In this document: one piece after another, positions 12,801-21,810 of the stretch
How positions within the stretch are numbered: the stretch's first letter is position 1
How the letters are laid out: each line of letters opens with the position of its first letter
Source of the DNA: Luidia sarsii
Taxonomy: Eukaryota; Echinodermata; Asteroidea; Paxillosida; Luidiidae
Assembly (NCBI GenBank): GCA_949987565.1
Contig: OX465110.1
Location: 9,198,556-9,262,555 of the forward strand
Length of the DNA: 64,000 bases
Direction of reading: 5' to 3'
The notes under the pieces: model-generated
What the model saw: only the letters and a program-made list of their open reading frames with translations
What the model was told of the DNA's origin: nothing
Databases searched by the model: none
Position numbers and translations under genes: made by a program

Positions 12801-15800
12801 GCTTTTGTTTGACAAGAATGTAAATGATTAAATAGGGTTAGAATGAGGATGAAAAAAAAAACAGTCCTGGTCTGGTGTGAATGGTTCCTACCAGGAAACG
12901 CTGCTAAGTACCAGTCTCTATTGACAAAAATGTATAACGTTTGGCTGGTATCCTGCTTCTTGTAATTTCGTTTGCGCCTGTTACGTACATGTATGTGTGT
13001 GTACATGTACATGTACATGTAGGTGCAGAATACTGATACTGTATATTAGCCCTTGGTGGGAACAGAAAGAAATCAATTTAGAGAATCTTACAGATTTCAA
13101 GTCATCGGGTATGCTTGAAAAGCCCCACAAACTTGTGCAGAGCTAATGAACATGCCTCTCCACCAACAACAAGACTCGTGTGGTGCTTCTTATGCCGTCA
13201 AATACTATCAAATAAGCAGTGTGTTTTTGTAGAGACAACACTTTTCACGTGCAAACACTTGAACTAACTACATGGCTGGAAATGCCCGCTTCAAAGCTGA
13301 CCCTTTCTGACCAACTAACCCTCTAACATGATCACTGGTAGAGTCCTGACTCATCTTGTGTTTGGTTTCATTTTCATGGCCAGTCGATGTTCACTGTCTT
13401 AGTCACAGACCTGGTTGCAACGGGAAGGTGTCATGTGAGTCATGTTTTTTCTCCCTTTTTTTAGGGGGGGGGGGCGGTTTGTGCGGAGGGTATTGATTTT
13501 TAGCTTTCTACTTTATCAAACGTCTTAGGCCATTTTTGCTCTGTTTAAGTCTGTAACTAAAATATTGTCATTCTACAGCAATGACCACCAATTAGAAAAC
13601 TCGTGGATATCAGGAGAGCCCTTAGAATTTCAGGGGCCTAAAAAGAGAATTCCTGTATGTATATTGGGCAATTACCGGGTACACATCATTGGGTAATATT
13701 GGTGATATCATCGCCTATATATATTTAGCAAAGAAATGAAGTGTAGTCATGTTGTTTGTTTGCATGGATCGAGGGTCAAGCTGTTCTCTTTGACCGAGCC
13801 CATGAAATGACGTGTTTATTTTGGGGGGCTGTCTCAATACATGTGCTCCCTGGGTCGGTCCTACATGTAGTTGTGCTGTGGTGTACCCGTACAATGTACA
13901 ATGTGGTGCAGGGGTTAATCTGGACTTCTCTGTAAAACAAAATCTTGATAATTATATGTATCTGTGCATGCCCTTTGACTATTCCTCCCACACCCAAGAC
14001 TGAAAGGTTCCTAAGCGGCCGTTTCTTTCCTGGTACAGTGTGTACGCTGAAAGAGTTGAAATTGATTGACTGCTGAGTCAGAAATCAGAGACTACCAGCA
14101 AGTTAAATGAGAGGGGAAGTGCTGTAATGGTTGTGTTGTCCATAAACCATTTCCGGGAGATGGAATGATGTTGAGGTGGTATGAGTGCCACCAATAACTG
14201 CTTGATTGACTTGTATGCCCAATGTTCGTTTTTACCATAGACACATGTATAACCTACAGTGTATAGACGGACAGCATACTGTAATGCCATGAGGGACCCG
14301 ACTAGCATCAAAGTATGGGGTAGTAAAGAGCACCACCATACATTTGTATGGCATGTGGTGTATCTGCGCACGTTTAAATTTTCCAGTGGTTCCACTCCAA
14401 TGCCCACGCAAGTACGTGCTTTTTCTATATACGAACATGAGGGCACCCTTTACTTCCGCACCTACATGTACATTTTCTTTTGCAAAGATGGCAGCCTCCA
14501 TGGTATCTCAGTCTATTGTCCATCTATAAGTTATGTAATTATGTCTGTGGTTTTTACTTGTGACATCGGAAAAAGATACCCAGGAGTAGAGAACAGCATC
14601 ACGAAAGAAATGAGACAGGAAGGAGCTTGCTTTGTTTGGCATTCTGGTTGTTTGGGCCTGGTGTTCTCACTTTGGGTATCCGCCAAATTGGTAGCATTAT
14701 AGTCCAGTGTTTGGTTTTTTGTAGTTGGGTTGTATATAATAATGTGATTTTATTTTGATGCCTGTCTTATCTGTAGGCCTGCATTAAAAATGCAGAGGGT
14801 TAACCATAAAAATTCATAAGTTAAGGTTCATAAGTTACTGATTTGGAATTCGTGGGGGGAAATGAATAAACATTGTCAATTAATATGATCTTTAGTGCAG
14901 CAGTGTGCATTATTTAGCAAAGTACAGTATGATACAGTAGGCAACTGTGGGAATTTGTTGTAGCGGCAGATTTGTGGCCAGAATTTGATTTTCTCAGGAA
15001 AAGTTGACTTGTTGTCTCTGTCAGAACTCTTGGCACTGGGCCGTGATGTTTTACAGTGTACAGTGGATAATGTTTTGCGTGCAACGGTGCAATGCTTGTA
15101 GCATGCAGTTGGACTAGCCCACATTTGTGTTGTACACTTGTAGTCGCGGCAAGAGTGGGATCTGGTGTGGATGGCTGCGTGCTGCAATGGCTGCCAGTGG
15201 TTGAGTGGGTTTCCAGTCTCACGCGTGTCTATGTAGAACCCTAGTGCAACAAACCTGTGCACAATAGTATGTTAGTTTGCTTGGCTGTTTTGGATACTCC
15301 TTGCTCTGTAGAGTGTACATACACATAATGTACATCTACAGGTACCAGCATTATGTCTGCATGTGTATAGTCCATTGTGTGTGGAGATACTGTCCATGTA
15401 CAAATAGCCCCGTGCCTTTAGACAAACACAGCCATATTTGCTTTCTAAATTTGTCATGAATGACCCACGGTGCACAGGTGCACTGCAAAGGCCAATGCAC
15501 CTGCTGCACATGTACTGTACATAGTCCATATACGGTACTGTGAGTGTTTTATCTGGTATATATGCATGTACCGTAAATGTAGACCCGTTACAGTAGGAAG
15601 TCATGTGATTGGGGAGACCAAAGTTACGTAAGCACTCAATTTCATTCTAGATATCATTTTGAGCAGTGCAAACTGCTTACTGACTAAAATAACCAAAATG
15701 TAAATATCAAGATAAGGAGGGCCTGACCTTTCAATCCTACATGTAGTAGGACCTTTCTAATAGGTAAGAGCAGTGACTCTACCTTTGATATAGAGCCCAC

Positions 15801-16757
15801 TGTAGTTATCATTTGTTATTTTTCATACAGTGTGTTCATTGACGAAATGTGTTTTGGAAGACCGAGTGAAAGATTTGTAAAAATCTGCTGAGATTCTTAC
15901 ATAGTATTGAATATTCATTGAAAAGCCAAATGTTTCAGGTGTTTGGGTTTTTGTTTTTGATTCATAAAAAAGTATTGAAAACCTGTCCACATTGCTAACA
16001 TCCAATGAATTTTGGGCTTTTAAAAGAGTACCGGGTATTATCTTTCATTTCCAAAACTCACATTGGGTCTTTAGATTTGACCAGGCGAGAAACAATTGTT
16101 CAACTGTTTCCTTGATCAGAAAAAAAAATGCCTAAAATACTAGTGGACTGTGTTAAACTGTGTGGTCTTGGTATAATGGTCCTTGCACAAGTGCTAATGT
16201 GAATTGGCATGACAGGAACAATAGAGGGCAGCAAACAGACCGACCACCAACAGGTCAGAAATGGTCCTTGAACATCCTACTGAAGGCTCATCAGACAAAA
16301 GCAAAAGTCACACTTTATTTCATCTGGAATCAGTGAACTGACAATATTATAAACATGTAAGCTACATGTACATGTGCTAGTTTCATATGAAGGTAACAAC
16401 TGTACACAAATATTCAAATGGATTACATGGGATCTTTTCAATGTTTTCCATCCTTTGACTGTTGGAAATTATGAAGTGCAGGCAAATTGCTCCTTGTTGG
16501 TAGACAACTTTTACACCACACTGACTATGGGACAGAAATGGAATCAAATTCCAAGTTTGTTCTTAGAATTTGACACATCAACCTGACGGATGCAGCATTA
16601 TGACAGATACATTTTTGGTATTTTCTTAAAAAGCAAAATATTAGAAAATTTAATGATTTTCTGATTTCTCCACAGTAATTTAGCTCAGTGGATCATTCCA
16701 ACCATCGTTGCGCTTGGTGTAGCCCTGCTCTACCGCTTTTACATTGCTGGGAACTGA
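776..16757 (+). CDS. CYB5: Cytochrome b5, 5'-partial gene (five exons)
   Basis: Join 776-812, 3197-3288, 4009-4032, 7332-7375 and 16676-16757: 279 nt, 92 residues plus stop. Cytochrome b5 is a small haem electron carrier, anchored by its C-terminal tail in the ER or outer mitochondrial membrane, that serves desaturases, P450s and reductases. The first exon opens with HPGGEEVLLEQAG, giving the first haem-ligand His. The second carries FEDVGHSSDAREL, giving the second ligand His. The last encodes a hydrophobic anchor (AQWIIPTIVALGVALLYRFY) followed by a short polar tail and TGA. All junctions are GT-AG and the phases agree. About 40-45 N-terminal residues expected for the family must lie upstream of the window. 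The A or B paralogue cannot be decided. Family assignment is secure; the exact use of the two small linker exons is inferred from phase and splice sites. Confidence 0.9.
2594..2639. repeat. Near-perfect palindrome centred on TCGCGA
   Basis: AAAAAAATCGAAAAGTGAATCGCGATCCACTTTTCGAATTTTTTT-like sequence reads almost the same on both strands, with one or two mismatches. Related half-sites (AAAAGTGGATCGCGATTC) occur at 2532-2553, so the block looks like the end of an inverted-repeat mobile element. Confidence 0.6.
2688..3065 (-). pseudogene. Myb/SANT-like DNA-binding domain fragment
   Basis: The frame is open for about 125 codons, from just after a stop at 3066-3068 down to 2688, with no ATG near its start. 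It begins with an HWKEAEVFALISVW segment, followed by a basic RRKKKPVYGVI stretch, SQIKSKIRALKSEYK, and a FHELDRFLGHRPA end. This is the pattern of trihelix Myb/SANT-like domains, frequent in Harbinger-type transposons and in host proteins derived from them. No transposase is present nearby. It lies antisense inside a cytochrome b5 intron. It may be a transposon remnant or an isolated exon of a nested gene; the remnant is favoured. Confidence 0.5.
3197..3288 (+). CDS. CYB5: Cytochrome b5 exon with second haem-ligand His
   Basis: Acceptor CTGGCCAG, donor GAG|GTAAGC. The 92 nt plus the carried G give 31 codons. They contain FEDVGHSSDAREL, whose His is the second haem ligand, then EYLIGDLAE. Confidence 0.92.
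3620..3840 (+). mobile_element. tRNA-derived SINE, family A
   Basis: The tRNA-like head has an A box (TAGCTCAGATGGTAAGAGC) and a B box (GGTCTCGGGTTCAAATCC), typical of RNA polymerase III promoters. It is preceded by CTGGCACCCCCACCCTGG and a GTTGATTATCTGGTAAGGCTG segment and followed by TTTGCCATTTTTT. The same layout recurs at 10.2, 10.5, 12.7, 29.9, 30.4 and 55.5 kb. Confidence 0.75.
4009..4032 (+). CDS. CYB5: Cytochrome b5 24-nt microexon
   Basis: The block lies between TTTTTAACAG and GTGAGC and encodes ADWEAPSK in phase 0, so it joins its neighbours in frame. It corresponds to the short linker after the haem domain (DDRPKL-like in vertebrates). Its length makes it easy for gene finders to miss. 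Confidence 0.7.
4570..4800. repeat. Inverted pair of hammerhead-type repeats
   Basis: Left arm 4570-4660 (GTAGGAGGTTTGCGGTGACA ... CTCTTAAGAGAAGGAGTGTG) is repeated in reverse complement at 4708-4795. The left copy read on the - strand contains CTGATGA and AGAAAC, flanked by the GGCTCTTTTCAGAGCC hairpin. The cleavage triplet is degenerate (ATT). Confidence 0.65.
5345..6300. mobile_element. DNA element with terminal inverted repeats, unknown class
   Basis: The ends are AGGTCAACTG (5345-5354) and its exact reverse complement CAGTTGACCT (6291-6300); the similarity runs on imperfectly to about 16 bp. The left 300 bp recurs in reverse orientation at about 37275-37570, again ending exactly at CAGTTGACCT (37561-37570). 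An antisense 157-codon frame (5562-6035) lies inside but resembles nothing recognised. No target-site duplication is evident. Confidence 0.55.
6655..6800. mobile_element. Foldback element related to Penelope-like tails
   Basis: The arms are GGGCCTGACGTTTCGATC ... CCTTTCTCAAAGGC and the reverse complement GCCTTTGAGAAAGGTCCTGC ... GTCAGGCCC, separated by only a few bases, so the block folds into a hairpin of about 40 bp. The outer part is CTGCTTACTGACTAAAATTACC. The same half-unit follows the Penelope-like fragments at 22.1 and 28.7 kb. Confidence 0.65.
6815..7035 (-). mobile_element. MITE-like repeat M5, copy 1
   Basis: Shared blocks with 48350-48545 and 60935-61145 in reverse orientation: a CCCAAACTTC / GAAGTTTGGG segment, a CTTGTGTAAACA segment, and ends of the type CATAGAGCCGCTTAAGC. 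Confidence 0.5.
7332..7375 (+). CDS. CYB5: Cytochrome b5 linker exon
   Basis: Acceptor TTCTCTTATAG, donor AG|GTTGGT. The 44 nt encode a Gly/Ser/Pro-rich linker (TFTGGPSAPESGSG) and end in phase 2, which matches the single T at the start of the terminal exon. Confidence 0.7.
7425..7640. mobile_element. MITE-like repeat M1, copy 1
   Basis: About 215 bp beginning TGAAGGCTTAGACTCGGCC and TCTCCGTCTGACAAAACC, with an inner TATTCACCAAGAAACTGAGG. The same order occurs at 31770-31970 and, inverted, at 51012-51245, where the ends are clear inverted repeats. Confidence 0.6.
8945..9183. repeat. Perfect (CCCCT) pentanucleotide array, about 48 copies
   Basis: About 239 bp of uninterrupted CTCCC repeats with no visible mismatch. 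The - strand is GGGGA-repeat, able to form G-quadruplexes, and the pyrimidine/purine strand bias also permits triplex DNA. The long frames here in several registers (GGEGR- or PPLPS-type peptides) are an artefact of the repeat. Confidence 0.97.
9650..9947. mobile_element. MITE-like repeat M2, copy 1
   Basis: The ends are inverted repeats: CCATAGACATATTTAACCTA on the left against TAGGTTATATAAGTCTATGG on the right, with a second pair TATAGACAGCC / TCCGTCTATA just inside. An internal AAAGATGGCAGCCTCCATG is shared with the copy at 14235-14545. Confidence 0.7.
10105..10180 (-). repeat. Fragment of the 120-bp hammerhead-type repeat
   Basis: Contains GTTACCGGCTTTTTTCAGAG, ACACTCTGTC and GGTGTCACCGCAAACC, the distal part of the unit found whole at 21.69-21.81 kb. 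The catalytic-core half is missing. Confidence 0.55.
10195..10290 (-). mobile_element. SINE family A fragment
   Basis: Antisense tRNA-like head: CAGCTGAGCTATCCAGCCCT is the reverse complement of the A-box region and is followed by TAGATGGCAGCCTTCCCAAA, as in the other family members. Confidence 0.6.
10505..10725. mobile_element. Two SINE-A copies head to head
   Basis: An antisense copy (A box as TTAAGCTATCCAGCCCTGAG, 10550-10572) is followed by a sense copy (AAGGGCTGGATAGCTCTGGC, 10638-10657, B-box region CCAGAGGTCTCACGCC). The two lie about a GTAGGCTGCCATCT / AGATGGCAGCCTAC inverted repeat. Confidence 0.65.
12670..12800 (-). mobile_element. SINE family A copy
   Basis: Antisense copy with B box GGACTTGAACCCGAGACC, A box ATCTGAGCTATCCAGCCC, and the downstream body CCTTCCCTAATAGTCAACTA. 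Confidence 0.7.
14235..14545. mobile_element. MITE-like repeat M2, copy 2
   Basis: Same ends as copy 1 (ACCATAGACACATGTATAACC on the left, TCCATCTATAAGTTATG on the right) and the same internal AAAGATGGCAGCCTCCATG. The middle has diverged strongly. Confidence 0.65.
15660..15755. mobile_element. Half-copy of the Penelope-linked foldback tail
   Basis: Begins GTGCAAACTGCTTACTGACT and continues to a GGGCCTGACCTTTCAATCCT segment and AGGACCTTTCT. Only one arm is present. Confidence 0.5.
16676..16757 (+). CDS. CYB5: Cytochrome b5 terminal exon, tail anchor and stop
   Basis: The acceptor is TTTCTCCACAG. The exon encodes NLAQW, a hydrophobic helix IIPTIVALGVALLYRFY, then IAGN and TGA at 16755-16757. 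The pattern of Trp, Ile-Pro and Tyr-Arg matches b5 C-terminal anchors. The 3' untranslated region follows; no convincing nearby AATAAA was seen. Confidence 0.88.
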
Positions 16758-17019
16758 TAGGAGGCACGGGAACCAACCACCGCAGAACACCAGTGACAGT
16801 GTCTCAACCGCTCCTGTCTCATCGCAACCAACGACCAAAGAATTCTCGCAGGCCTTGTGTTGCTGTGTTGGATTGTAATACAAATTGAGTTCCATTTCCA
16901 GAGGGGAAACTGAAAAAAAAAAGAACATTTATTTGAAGAGGGACTTTTAGAGATAACAATGAGCTTGATGAAAACCATGAACCAAATTTATAGAACTGCC
17001 CATATCAAGATACTTTAGT

Positions 17020-17310
17020 CACTCTGCGCCGGGCTGCTTTAGTGACCTTGACACAGTGGTTCGTGAACAATATGCCATGTTAAAAGCTCCATAAACAATC
17101 CGGAATACAAAGAACCTGTGAAGCGAGTCAAACGTGGCACAATCGGACGGCTGTGTGGCTTTTGTCATGCTTTATTGGTTTGTGTTAGACTGAATAGTCT
17201 TTGTTTATAACTTGGACAAATGTGGTGTCTGGATTCAGAGGGCTCGGTGTATACCAACGCCTCTGGCACTCTGAATATGTAGGTCCCAGCGCAAAGTGGT
17301 TAAAGGAAAA
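17020..17310. repeat. Diverged dispersed repeat, copy 1 of 2
   Basis: Shares ordered blocks with 44560-44820: GAACAATATGCCAT / GAACAATGTGCCAT, CACAATCGGA / CATCAATCGGA, TTTTGTCATGCT / TTTTGCCATGCT, TGTCTGGATTC / TGCCCGGATTC and AAGTGGTT. The class is unknown. Confidence 0.4.
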
Positions 17311-18436
17311 GGCTCACTCTTTAGAATTAACTAATCTATTAATAATTAACTAATCTACCTTCATGAAGGTAGTGTACATGTCAGTGGTACAGTAGGCTTG
17401 ACATGCAAGCCTCGGGTGGTGATGCACTTACATGGGTGCAGCCTTTTGTGTTTAATTGAAGGCCATTCTGATTGAGCAGCTCTGTGACTTTGGACCGGAT
17501 AGATGTTCCCTTCTAGTGATAGTAGGATCAAGTGCACTCACTTTGGTCCCTGTCACTTTGTAATTCAAAAACTAATTCCAGAGATGTCTTCTTCTTCTTC
17601 ACTCAAATGACAAGACCAGTCTCATTGATAAGTTTTGATTGGTCTCTCTCGAGTTTGAGCATGTTCACTGCCAAGCGGTCAATATTTGGTAAGGAGTTAA
17701 AAAGGTATTTGACATGACTAAATGCAAGCCCACCAGTATGCAGACTAAACAGTACTGTGTCATTACACAATACTGACCATCTAAAGCCACTTCCTTATTT
17801 CCACTAAATGAGAGGCTCTCTGACTCTTGGTGGCGGCAAACAACCTGCCCTTATTTACTCACTGTGGACTTATTAGCACATGCACAACTCTGGGAAAAGG
17901 GCTAGCATGTCTGCTGCGTCCAGTGTCTCAAACTTTGCCACACGCATTCCTGAATCCTCAGCTGATGAAATGGGCTAGTGACTGCACTGCTTCCATCTGA
18001 ATTCCAGTTTATTTTCCCACCGTTTTGAACCTTTGTTTTCAAAGCCTTTGGAAAAGGAATTATTTGAGTTTGTATTCTGTTTGTTACAGGTAGTTGTTCT
18101 ACATCGGGTGGCGGGATATAATTCAGTAAAGTACTTGAATGAGAAAAGAACCAGAGAATGTAGCATTCGTGTGTGTTTTTGTCATCTGTCTGTTTTGGTT
18201 TGGGGAAGGCTAGTAATCCATTAGTTTTGTTACCTTTTGTCAACATGAAGTTCATAAAGCTTTGACAAAGCCCATAAAGATTGTCATCTGCTTAATTTGA
18301 ATTGTGAATTTATGTTAGAGATGGTACCGGTATGTATATTTCTGTCCTGAGTGCTTTCACTGTAGTCTGCATGAGGTGGGCCCAAGAAATTGGTACAATT
18401 GAATTTGCTAGCTTGTCTCTGAAGTTGCCGTTCACA

Positions 18437-18545
18437 ATTGATTGTTTAATTGATTGATTAGTCGATTGATTGATTAATTGATTGATTAGTTGATTGATTG
18501 ATTAATTGGTCGATTGATTGGTCGAAGACTCAATTGATTGGTCAA
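18437..18545. repeat. TTGA/GATT tetranucleotide-rich tract
   Basis: About 110 bp of imperfect GATT repeats interspersed with TAGTCGATT and TAATTGATT variants. Confidence 0.9.
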
Positions 18546-20671
18546 TTGTCTCTTGAGGAAGAGCAAATCCAAGCTAAGGCTTCATGCATAATATCCCAAA
18601 TGATATGCGTGTGTCAGCTCAAATAATCCATGACATTTTAATCTGTGATACTGGAAACGGAGTGGGGGGATTTTTTAAGAAAAAAATTTGTATGAAAGAT
18701 TATGTAATTATGCCAGAGTTATTCCAATACATCTACAGTGGTGTGATATCATTTTAAATGTATCAAATTATTTGCCTTATTGAGCTTGAACATTGCTGCC
18801 TATACTTGAAGCTGTTATGTTATACATGTAGTTTGCTTGTCTGGTTAAGTGAATTATGATTTCATTATTCCAGGTTCCATCCAATTAGCCTGTGACCCAA
18901 ATGTGATAGGCATAGTAAAATATGTTTGCTACAGCACTATCTATCAATAATTTTGACATCATAGTCACAAGAATGATTCTAAACCAAGACTATTTACAGA
19001 CAAATTGAAAATTCCTGCTAAATGTTTCCTTTTTCCCCATTAAGGAAAACCATGTGTGGCAAATCACATTACGGCCTGCAGTAAATATTTAAACCTCATG
19101 CGAGATTGAGCCCTTGTTCTCAGCCCAATTTTGTTGGCCCCCATGTGGTACCAAGCATGTTACTCCCCAACTTCCTTGACAGTGCAGATGAACTTGAGAC
19201 TCGCAACAGGAAGTGGCAGGGCCGTCGGCGAGGGACCCAGTTGGGCCCCTATCTGCCCCAACCATCCCCGACTATGACATCACGAGATCCTGCTACATGA
19301 CACCTAGGGGCTCACTCGCAATTCCTAGAAATCCTGCTCGTCATGAAACCCTTAAACCCCAGGAGTGAAATTTGAGTATTACAATCCAAGGAATACATGT
19401 ATCTTGACCCTGTTAGTTCCTTGCAGGGGGGCAGGATATACGACATTGGAAATTTTCCGATGATTTACATTCATAGTCATATTTCAAGAAAAAAATCAAA
19501 ACCCCAAAAATGCATTTCATTTATTAAGATGATGTTATTTAGGCACATACATTACATGAGTTTCTTGCATTGTGCCCTGTTCATATTCACAGATATTATC
19601 AAGATGTGTCAAGCATCCATTCTCATGGGCCTCGTTTTTACATTATTTCCCCTATTTGATGCATTTTCTACTGTACACCTCATAAGTTACTTTGTATACC
19701 CCTCAGCTTGAATTGCTTAGCAGAGAGAGAGTCGAGGATAAAACAGAAAATCTGGATAGTATAATGTCAATTATATGTTAGTATACCGGTTGTACTGAGT
19801 TGCCTGGTAGTGTGAATTAAATGTTATCGATGATTCCGTTAACATTTTAAGATTGTCCTGATTTGAAATAAATCAGTTGATTGCAAACTGCAGATCAGAC
19901 TTGTGACTCTGACTCTAGTATCATGTTCATTGATTGGACATGGATAGTAACAAATGACTCGGACTTGGACTCAATGTGCGTGACAAAATCACACCGTAAA
20001 TCACTGGTCGTTGCAACACTTGTACATGGTAAGATCGAAGCTAGCGGCGAGTAGGCCCATTGCAAGTAAAATACAGTTTTCCATTTAAAGGTGGAACATG
20101 GCTCAATGGACACTCAACCTGGATGACTTGGGATTCGGATTCCAAAGATGTGACACAGACTTGATATTTTGTGACTCAAATACAAGTCTGCTGCAGAGTA
20201 CAGTGAGATGAAGTATTCAAAACTGCAAAGCCTCTTTGCCTCTAGAGGGATGTGTCTTACATGTAGAGGCAGAATGAGGACAGGTATGTTACCTCCAACA
20301 GGCCTGGCTGTGTCAAAGCATTAGGCTGTTCGACTTCTTGTTTGAGGAAACTAACCATACTGTTTTATTTTTCTGTCCAATATATTCATTTAAAATGGCA
20401 CATATACATACAATTTCCCATATCTTGATCAATTTCCAAACAGCATCATTTCAAGCGCCTCTTCCAGGCTGATCATTTTTAATTCAATCATCATTATCAT
20501 CATTCGGCTGCTACGGTCTGGGGCCAGAGAAGCTGGCAGCAGCATCCGTTCAGTACCATCTCCCAAGAGGTGCTGGACATACTGCAAGTACAATGTGCGA
20601 GACCGTCCCGGTTTCCTCTTCCCATGTAGTGGAACATTATCAAGTGAGATACCAAGGAAATGTAGAAAATT

Positions 20672-20795
20672 TACTGTGACACCATTATACTGTACTGTAA
20701 GTCATCTCTTTCAAGAGAGGTATGGCTCTGAATAGAGCCAGCGACTCGATGTTTCTGGCACTGTGTGCTTGGCCCGTCGTCAGGAGACTGCAGGA
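20672..20795 (-). ncRNA. Degenerate hammerhead-type repeat
   Basis: Same orientation as the copy at 21.69 kb. Read on the - strand it has CTC-CTGACGA (one change from CTGATGA), a G/C-rich stem II candidate, AGAAACATC, then GAG and the GGCTCTATTCAGAGCC hairpin. Together with the 21.69-kb copy it flanks part of the Penelope-like remnant. Confidence 0.45.
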
Positions 20796-21289
20796 GCTGT
20801 TGAAAGTGATGACATGCATTCAGGAGATTGCTGACATGTACTGGAACTAGTAGAAGGTCCCCACCTTCAGAAAGTGCTGAAGCATGTAAGAGGCTCTCCA
20901 AGCCATGCCAATTGAACCATGCCAGGAATAGGAAGATCACTGGACTGGATTGGTGAAGGTGGATGCCATGGCTATAGGGGACCCAGGAGGCAGACTCAGA
21001 TGATGAAAGAAAGGCAGACTCATGTAATGAAGAGACCAAATGGGGAGTCTGAGGAGTCTGGTTTTCTTGTCAATGTCAGTGATTTAGAAATCAAACTACC
21101 GGTAGATAAGGTACAGGGCCTGATGTTTCGACCCTTGCAACAACAAAAGGATCGGGGCCTGCTGCCAATTTCAAGAAACTTCAAATGTTGCCTATGCAAC
21201 ATTTTGTTGTGTAACTTAAACAACATTTTGCTGCCTTTGCTAAATATTGCTCAAAAGAATCTTTGTGGCGCAAGACTTGCGCAACATTT

Positions 21290-21590
21290 GTGAGTTGTGT
21301 AACTTACACAACTTTTCTTGAGTTTGTAATGTTCAGTATATTGGCGAGACCAAAAACACCCTCAAAAATCTATGGCCATAGGTCTACAATCAAAACCGGT
21401 AAAATGGACACCCCTGTTGGGTTTCACTTCAATCTCCCTGATCATTAGATATCAGATATGAGTGTGCTGGGCATAGAATCTCTTGGTCACCGTAGTAATG
21501 CTGTCCGTCTAAGCCGTGAGAAAATGTGGATGAAGTGTCTTCGGACTATTCAACCACATGGTCTCAACATCCAGAAGGGTAATGACTAAC
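21290..21590 (+). pseudogene. GIY-YIG region of a Penelope-like element, broken
   Basis: VCNVQYIGETKNTLK corresponds to the YIG strand and the following helix of GIY-YIG nucleases. The next part lies one frame over and ends at a TAG after FNLPDH; AVRLSREKMW...RTIQPHGLNI follows. At least one frameshift and one internal stop are seen, so no intact nuclease is encoded. Confidence 0.65.
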
Positions 21591-21689
21591 ACCATGCAGC
21601 TTTCTGATAATCCTTCTTTTGTGTTCACTCCTTCACAAATAAATAAGACGAAAGGCTTTGCATGGTGGGTGAATCAATATAGGAAGGTT

Positions 21690-21810
21690 TGCGGTGACAC
21701 CATGTATCAGGTCTCTTAAAGGAAGAGGTTTGGTTCTGAAAAGAACCTGAGTGGTAACTCGACGTTTCGACCAGTATGCTCTGGCCGTCATCAGGAGAAA
21801 CACTCCTTCA
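21690..21810 (-). ncRNA. Hammerhead-ribozyme-like repeat with complete core
   Basis: On the - strand, CTGATGA (21788-21794) is followed by a stem of GGCCAG (21781-21786) and CTGGTC (21769-21774) closing an AGCATA loop, then GAAAC-GTC (21761-21768). The flanks CTC (21795-21797) and GAG (21758-21760) pair as the start of stem I, and GAGTG / CACTC can extend it past an internal loop. This is the conserved arrangement of type-I hammerheads. Two oddities are visible: one extra C lies between CTGATGA and stem II, and stem III has no loop, only the self-complementary ACGT, which suggests action as a dimer. Downstream, GGTTCTTTTCAGAACC differs from GGCTCTTTTCAGAGCC of other copies by a compensated base pair. 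Activity is unproven. Confidence 0.6.

Larger units (their letters stand above)
7376..16675. other. 9.3-kb b5 intron rich in repeats
   Basis: Largest intron of the b5 gene. It holds a MITE-like M1 copy (7425-7640), the (CCCCT) array (8945-9183), two M2 copies (9650-9947 and 14235-14545), several SINE-A copies (10.2-12.8 kb) and a foldback half at 15.66-15.75 kb. No conserved coding segment was recognised in the remainder. Confidence 0.6.

Noticed and set aside
16374..16586. A 70-codon frame just before the last b5 exon
   Set aside because: It does not fit b5 phase or sequence, and the intron reads through it to a good acceptor at 16675.
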